33,817 nt of DNA from a virus, in the IMG/VR virus record IMGVR_UViG_3300007708_000012, positions 1 through 33,817 of that record; one strand, given 5' to 3'. Positions 30,161 through 33,817 of the stretch are shown here, in pieces (the first letter of the stretch is position 1; each line of letters starts with the position of its first letter). Both the position numbers and the translations under genes were made by a program. The notes under the pieces were generated by a model, which saw only the letters and a list, made by a program, of their open reading frames with translations, did no database searches and was not told where the DNA came from.

Positions 30161-31047
30161 CAAAGTCCTCTTATTGCCGTCACTGCGGCTTCAACCGATT
30201 CAAAAGCACGGAGTACAACCAATGCACCCCAAAAGTCCATAGATCCACCACTTGTCCACACCACAGACCCATCAATTCGTACAGACGCGCTGGGCCGACT
30301 GTCATCAGGGTCACCTGGTCGATAACACGGTATCCATCCCGCCTGATTCGGCCTTCCAGCCAGCACCAGACCATAACTCTGAAGTATCGAAAGTCGTTCA
30401 GGGATCTCATCGGATGGAGCAAGAGATCGAGACGCAGAAAGTGTCAATGATCCTGCAAAGGGTTGTCGTTTCTGAGTCGTTTTGTCTTCGATCTCACTGA
30501 GTAGCCAGTGCGGCGCGATGCCACATTTACCCGTGAGCGGGTTGACCGATCCGGTCCATCTATACATTTTCCCGCTGCCGTACTGAGTAGGAGGACAGGT
30601 AGCAAGCCTTCGATCCCCAAGGACGAGGACTTCTTCATGCTTACCAGTTCCCTTCCACAGGCACACGTTAGGGATTGGGCGTTTGTACCAGTGAGGTAGC
30701 CTGAACCAGATGTGCAGACCACCCCCGCCAGTAGATACTTGCCAAGTTCGCGGTAAAGCTGGTCGAGTTTGAAAGAATTCACGGATCTTATCCTGCGGAC
30801 CATCCAGGTCCAGTACGAGTAAACGTGATGCCAGCCCTGGCAATGCAGCGATATTCTTGGGTGATAAATCTTTCATTGCTGACAGTGGAAAACCGCTCCA
30901 GTATTGCGAAGTTTGAATCAATGGCATTTTCTGTTCCGAGGACATCGGGACAGTGTTTATTCCATGATCGTTAAGAACTTTGACCCAACCGAGTGTGAGC
31001 AGGTTTTTTCCCACCGTTTGGCCTACCCATAATCTCGGATCGAGCAA
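30160..31047 (-). CDS. Prim-pol-type primase (bifunctional primase/polymerase N-terminal family)
   Basis: Up to 295 residues; the start is ambiguous (ATG 31047 or GTG 31014), and both overlap csrA. Motifs: 'G-I-N-T-V-P...K-M-P-L-I' at the N-terminus, 'LLVLDLDGP' (metal-binding D-x-D) near residue 87, and 'STGGGGLHIWFRLP' near 105-118 (GGxH). These match prim-pol domains that synthesise primers on ssDNA. A C-terminal 'CYRPGDPDDSRPSASVRI' region resembles the substrate-like half of helicase-primases, but no helicase follows in the same protein. With the separate SF2 helicase it would form the replication start module. Confidence 0.8.
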   Translation of the reverse strand: MLDPRLWVGQTVGKNLLTLGWVKVLNDHGINTVPMSSEQKMPLIQTSQYWSGFPLSAMKDLSPKNIAALPGLASRLLVLDLDGPQDKIREFFQTRPALPRTWQVSTGGGGLHIWFRLPHWYKRPIPNVCLWKGTGKHEEVLVLGDRRLATCPPTQYGSGKMYRWTGSVNPLTGKCGIAPHWLLSEIEDKTTQKRQPFAGSLTLSASRSLAPSDEIPERLSILQSYGLVLAGRPNQAGWIPCYRPGDPDDSRPSASVRIDGSVVWTSGGSMDFWGALVVLRAFESVEAAVTAIRGL

Positions 31048-31189
31048 TCTGGATATCTAGGCCAGCTTCGATTCCCACCCTCATTTTATTGACCCCGCAC
31101 TTTTCAACATAGGTGAACTTAGCCAGGAAAACACCATCGGAGTCAGTGAGTACAACGGATTCGCCTGGGTTACGTGTGACAACGAGCAT
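30971..31189 (-). CDS. csrA: CsrA/RsmA-type RNA-binding regulator
   Basis: 72 residues with a strong AGGAGG site upstream. Conserved CsrA features: 'MLVVTRNPGESVVL' (R6 and the beta-1 strand), 'MRVGIEAGLDIQIARSEI' with R50 equivalent to the RNA-binding R44 of E. coli CsrA. Family members bind GGA motifs in 5' leaders and change translation or stability; many regulate flagella, biofilm and carbon storage. A phage copy could retune host mRNAs after infection or control phage genes. The C-terminal end overlaps the primase gene, so the two are translated together. Confidence 0.9.
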   Translation of the reverse strand: MLVVTRNPGESVVLTDSDGVFLAKFTYVEKCGVNKMRVGIEAGLDIQIARSEIMGRPNGGKKPAHTRLGQSS

Positions 31190-31205
31190 ATCGTGATCCT
31201 CCTGA

Positions 31206-31736
31206 TCAAGTTAATGGATGAGTAAGTCTGTCATTCATAACCAACGGACCAATGCTCCCAGAATCCCACAGATCGGCCAGAACCTTGCCCTGCCGTACGA
31301 ATTCCGTCTCATTCCCATCCACAAAGCTCTTGTACCAATGCTTGACTAATCCCTGAGGACCAACAGCGAGTTCTGTAGCCTTCGCCAGCAGGAAATCACG
31401 GAATGGAGGTCGAGCCAGCACTGGCGTGTCAACGATAGCAGGGATAACCGTAACTGGCGTTGGAACAGAAGTTTGGACAACAGCCTTGTTTGCGACTTGA
31501 GGAGTCGCCTGGGGTTGATCTCGACCCACTTCTTCTGCGATCTGCTGATCAACAGCCTTCTGGATGCGATCATAGATGTCGCCCAGGAGCTGTGGGAACC
31601 CTGCATCTGTAACCATTCCAAGGTCCACGGACATTTCGATTTGGCAATTCGCTTCATAGGCAGAGAAATGAGGTCTGCCAATTTTCTTGGCGATCCCTGC
31701 ACGCACTAAAACAACAGCCTGATTTTTCAGATCCAT
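31206..31736 (-). CDS. Hypothetical early protein, first gene of the leftward operon
   Basis: 176 residues; GGAG eight bases before the ATG. A beta-type N-terminal domain ('RPHFSAYEANCQIEMSVDLG...LLGDIYDRIQKAVDQQIAEE') is followed by a Pro/Val/Thr-rich linker and a C-terminal helical part. Directly downstream of the strongest minus-strand promoter, so it is probably an early protein. No family recognised; a DNA-binding or recombination mediator role would fit the position only. Confidence 0.55.
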   Translation of the reverse strand: MDLKNQAVVLVRAGIAKKIGRPHFSAYEANCQIEMSVDLGMVTDAGFPQLLGDIYDRIQKAVDQQIAEEVGRDQPQATPQVANKAVVQTSVPTPVTVIPAIVDTPVLARPPFRDFLLAKATELAVGPQGLVKHWYKSFVDGNETEFVRQGKVLADLWDSGSIGPLVMNDRLTHPLT

Positions 31737-31787
31737 GATATGGACTCCGTTTGTTAAGACATCTAGTCATCCCGGTTGGGGTAATGG

Positions 31788-31816
31788 AATATATCGGTAA
31801 ACGCAAAACTTGTCAA
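31788..31816 (-). promoter_or_regulatory. Strong leftward early promoter
   Basis: On the minus strand, TTGACA (31816-31811) and TATATT (31793-31788) with a 17-bp spacer, an almost ideal sigma70 promoter for the replication operon starting at 31736. It lies in the 342-bp control region between divergent genes. Confidence 0.8.
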
Positions 31817-31989
31817 CGGCAAATCTGAAAAAGAATTTGGATTTCTCGGAAACACACGTAAACAAGCGTTTTCTTCCTAAAAGCAGTGGTCACAGCCATG
31901 TACATTCACGAAAAGATTTAGGTGCTGTACTTATTTTTATAGGGGTCAATGCTTTTTATCAACGCAGCGAGCAAAATAGACACTCTTCG

Positions 31990-32018
31990 TTGACAAACGG
32001 TGATTGATCGTATAAAGT
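31990..32018 (+). promoter_or_regulatory. Rightward promoter of the divergent control region
   Basis: TTGACA (31990-31995) with TATAAA at 15 bp or TAAAGT at 17 bp spacing. It drives the 32079 gene. The two divergent promoters share a CGTTGACAA core, seen as an approximate inverted arrangement, which could allow one regulator to act on both. Confidence 0.6.
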
Positions 32019-32078
32019 TAGGTTGAAGCAACAGACGGTATCCGCTCCGCAGTCATCCCAAATGGAAGGGTAAGACAG

Positions 32079-32336
32079 ATGGCAACATTAAGCTCTGGAC
32101 CTCGCATCAATGCACGGTCAACACCACGAATCCACGAATCGATTAAGCGAAACTGTATCGAGCTGTCAGATCGTGGTCTCACGTTTGAAGGTCGTCAGGT
32201 TTCAGCTGAGGCTCTCGTATCAGCGTTACTCAAATGTTATCTGGATCTGACGATTGAAGAGCAAGTCTCGATGATGACCCCCGCTCTAAAGGATCTCGAA
32301 AGCGAACTTGAGGAAATGAATCAAGATTGTTCTTGA
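32079..32336 (+). CDS. Small possible DNA-binding protein
   Basis: 85 residues; GGAAGGG about 12 bases upstream. A basic N-terminus ('PRINARSTPRIHESIKRN') leads to a helical core ('SAEALVSALLKCYLDLTIEEQVSMM') and an acidic tail. This layout is compatible with a ribbon-helix-helix or small regulator, but no family is confirmed. Being first in the rightward side of the control region, it is a candidate for the regulator or an excisionase-like factor. Confidence 0.5.
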   Translation: MATLSSGPRINARSTPRIHESIKRNCIELSDRGLTFEGRQVSAEALVSALLKCYLDLTIEEQVSMMTPALKDLESELEEMNQDCS

Positions 32337-32370
32337 CAAGCAGGCAGTCGAAACCGTAAATTCACTCTTG

Positions 32371-32393
32371 TCCCGCCGAGCTGTTCGGCGGGA
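32371..32393 (+). terminator. GC-rich hairpin terminator
   Basis: TCCCGCCGA / TCGGCGGGA form a perfect 9-bp stem with a 5-nt loop, 35 bases after the preceding stop. A clear T-tract is missing (TTCAAAAG follows), so termination may be partial or rho-dependent. Confidence 0.6.
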
Positions 32394-32415
32394 TTCAAAA
32401 GTCCTAAACTCATAC

Positions 32416-32537
32416 AGCAAATCGATTTGTAGCTGCTTTACACGCAGGATGTCGGGGGTTCGAATCCCTCACCGCCCATTTTCTTTGAGTGTAAGCAGTT
32501 AGGGAAAAGTTAAACTTCCTGAAATCCGAGCAAATCG
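32416..32537 (+). repeat. Direct repeat AGCAAATCG flanking the att core, with a palindrome
   Basis: AGCAAATCG occurs at 32416-32424 and 32529-32537, on both sides of the tRNA remnant. The first copy is part of a perfect 12-bp palindrome CAAATCGATTTG (32418-32429). These could be integrase arm-type sites. Confidence 0.45.
32433..32478 (+). other. 3' part of a tRNA-Val(UAC) gene, probable att core
   Basis: 46 nt identical in layout to the 3' half of a tRNA: the anticodon arm CTGC-TTTACAC-GCAG with UAC anticodon, variable loop, T-arm GGGGG-TTCGAAT-CCCTC, acceptor strand ACCGCCC and discriminator A. The 5' half (D arm and acceptor strand) is missing and is replaced by unrelated sequence. Phages that integrate in tRNA genes carry this 3' end to restore the gene. 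The integrase starts 90 bases downstream. Confidence 0.85.
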
Positions 32538-32567
32538 GCTTGTTGGCAGAAAAAGTGATCTAATCCA

Positions 32568-33584
32568 ATGGATGGAAGCAATGAGCCGTTCTACCGTAAA
32601 TCACGTAAAGCGTGGTACTTACAGGTTGGGAAACGGCAGATAAAGCTGGCAGAAACCAAGGCAGAATCTTGGATCAAATGGCACGCACTGATGGCTGGTG
32701 GGGTTCCTCAGGAATCTCACAAAGCAACCGTCAAAGAGATCTGCAATGCCTTCATTGAGGAGATGAAAACGTCTCGATCAGAGCGAACGTGGCAGTGGTA
32801 TGGTATGTATTTTGATAAGTTAGCCCAGTGCGTGAAAGGAGATACGGTGGCAGAAAATGTCAGTTTGAGCCAGATTTCAGTCATGATTTCGAGCCAGAGG
32901 ACATGGAAAGCAAACTCCCGTCACAACTTTGGACGCGCTGTCAAGCGACTGTTCAGCTGGGCCAAGAAGAACAGGTTGATCGAGATTGATCCTATTGAGC
33001 ATCTGGAGAAGTGTTCCCCTGAAGCCCGAGAAGATTACATAACTCCTGAACAGTGGGCCTACCTCGAATCCAACGTCCCTGACTCTCCGCTCAAAGACCT
33101 TCTGATACTTGCCTGGGATACTGGCATGAGACCCCAAGAGCTAATCAGGATCGAGGCCAGGCACTTCCGTAAGGACGAACGAATGGTTGTATTCCCTGCG
33201 GCAGAAGCGAAGGGCAAGAAGTACGCCAGAACGGTCTACATCGCTTCGGATAGAGCCATGGAGATACTCGCGACCTATGCAAGCCGAAACCCTGAGGGGC
33301 CAATTATGGCGAACACACAGGGAAACCCCTGGAACAAGCTCTCAACGAATTGTGCAATCAGGCGAATGAACGAGAAGTACGGAATCAAAATCCATCTCGG
33401 AGCATTCCGTAAAGGATACTGCACACAAGCACTGCAAAACGGAGTTGATCCTGTGACATTGGCAAAGCTGATGGGCCACAGGGATGTGACCATGATTATG
33501 AAGGTCTACTCTCAGGTTCACCAGAACAAAGAGTACATGGCCGAATCAGCGATGAAAGCTAGCGGACTGCGTAAACCAGATTAG
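32568..33584 (+). CDS. int: Tyrosine recombinase (phage integrase)
   Basis: 338 residues. It catalyses attP-attB recombination. The N-terminal segment ('PFYRKSRKAWYLQVGKRQIKLAETKAESWIKWHALMAGG') is the style of planctomycete integrases; a SAM-like core-binding domain follows (about 50-150). Catalytic domain: R188 in 'DTGMRPQEL', K215 region, R281 in 'HLGAFRKGY', H304 in 'LMGHRDV', and nucleophile Y314 in 'MKVYSQV'. The box II His is not at the usual position before R281 (H276 is offset), and the following residue is Lys, a variant seen in this style of integrase. No ribosome site is clear. It reads away from the tRNA remnant. Confidence 0.92.
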   Translation: MDGSNEPFYRKSRKAWYLQVGKRQIKLAETKAESWIKWHALMAGGVPQESHKATVKEICNAFIEEMKTSRSERTWQWYGMYFDKLAQCVKGDTVAENVSLSQISVMISSQRTWKANSRHNFGRAVKRLFSWAKKNRLIEIDPIEHLEKCSPEAREDYITPEQWAYLESNVPDSPLKDLLILAWDTGMRPQELIRIEARHFRKDERMVVFPAAEAKGKKYARTVYIASDRAMEILATYASRNPEGPIMANTQGNPWNKLSTNCAIRRMNEKYGIKIHLGAFRKGYCTQALQNGVDPVTLAKLMGHRDVTMIMKVYSQVHQNKEYMAESAMKASGLRKPD

Positions 33585-33595
33585 TCTAGTCGTGC

Positions 33596-33611
33596 AAAAG
33601 AAATTTCTTTT
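33596..33611. repeat. 16-bp perfect palindrome
   Basis: AAAAGAAATTTCTTTT immediately downstream of the integrase stop. It could be a transcription terminator element or a protein binding site; flanks are A/T-rich. Confidence 0.5.
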
Positions 33612-33817
33612 GACGTAACGGCTTCAATCGTAAAAACTTGCAGAGGAACTGCGGAATCCAAAGTGGGTTTTTTAACAAATAACCCGAAAACAGATTCGCA
33701 CTTCCTCAGCTTTTCTTCTCTAATAAAGATAGGAGTACTGGAGGGAAGATGGTGTACGAAACAAGCAATTTAAAACCGCTTTGAGTCTACCCCCCCCCCC
33801 CCCCCCCCCCCCTCCAC
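33612..33817. other. Non-coding right end with poly-C tract
   Basis: No gene of useful length is supported. A GGAGGG ribosome-like site precedes an 11-codon frame (33750-33785, MVYETSNLKPL) that ends before a run of 23 C (33790-33812). The poly-C may be genuine or an assembly artefact at the window end. Confidence 0.5.

Larger units (their letters stand above)
31737..32078. promoter_or_regulatory. 342-bp divergent control region
   Basis: A/T-rich region without a supportable gene; the 65-residue plus-strand frame at 31810-32007 looks non-coding. It holds the two promoters above and short related sequences (GTAAAC repeated at 31797 and 31858) that may be operators. No CI-like repressor gene is recognisable on either side. 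Confidence 0.55.

Noticed and set aside
31810-32007. 65-residue plus-strand frame in the control region.
   Set aside because: Lies over both divergent promoters, has no ribosome site, and its composition is not protein-like.
32433-32478. Complete tRNA-Val gene.
   Set aside because: D arm, 5' acceptor strand and half of the anticodon stem context are missing; it is only the 3' portion.
33750-33785. 11-codon frame after GGAGGG that begins M-V-Y-E-T like the frame at 150.
   Set aside because: Too short to call; the similarity to the residues at 150 covers only five codons, and that upstream frame is probably not the portal start.

Overview
The window reads as most of the genome of a temperate, long-tailed (siphovirus-type) phage, probably of a planctomycete. 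Seen directly: HK97-type portal, prohead protease, major capsid protein, head-tail connectors, tail tube, tail assembly chaperone with a -1 slippery site, a 928-aa tape measure protein, tail fibre and LamG proteins, a leftward replication operon, and a tyrosine integrase. No sheath or contractile baseplate gene is visible. The planctomycete host is an inference from the style of the integrase N-terminus, a phage-borne protein with a PEP-CTERM sorting tail, and the style of the tRNA-Val(UAC) remnant. No marker in the window fixes the host.

Layout. 1-281: 48-bp tandem repeats carrying hairpins, then a promoter-like site. 282-1778: portal. 1780-5810: tail fibre and receptor-binding genes. 5807-10703: a tightly coupled cassette of small and accessory genes (PEP-CTERM protein, staphylococcal-type nuclease, several membrane or secreted small proteins, a PAPS-reductase-like enzyme, a papain-like cysteine protease). 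This probably includes the lysis functions, but no recognisable peptidoglycan hydrolase is present. 10776-17568: protease, capsid, connectors, tail terminator, tail tube and chaperones. 17561-24615: an unidentified 548-aa tail protein, tape measure, a tail-tip protein split at a T10 run, and a cysteine-rich protein. 24774-31736 (minus strand): RuvC-like resolvase, ThyX, SF2 helicase, an SSB-like protein, a prim-pol-like primase, CsrA and several small unknown genes. 31737-32078: a control region with two divergent sigma70-like promoters. 32079-32336: a small rightward gene. 32433-32478: the 3' end of a tRNA-Val, probably the att core. 32568-33584: integrase. 33585-33817: non-coding, ending near a run of 23 C.

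The tRNA fragment has phage DNA on both sides, which is the attP arrangement of an unintegrated (circular or virion) genome. No terminase is present. Since it normally lies just upstream of the portal, the genome is probably incomplete at the window ends, where tandem repeats and poly-C would break an assembly. Late genes appear to be transcribed rightward from at least three points (before the portal, near 7140 and near 10740) that share a motif resembling GTTATRATATG. Replication genes are transcribed leftward from a strong promoter at 31788-31816.
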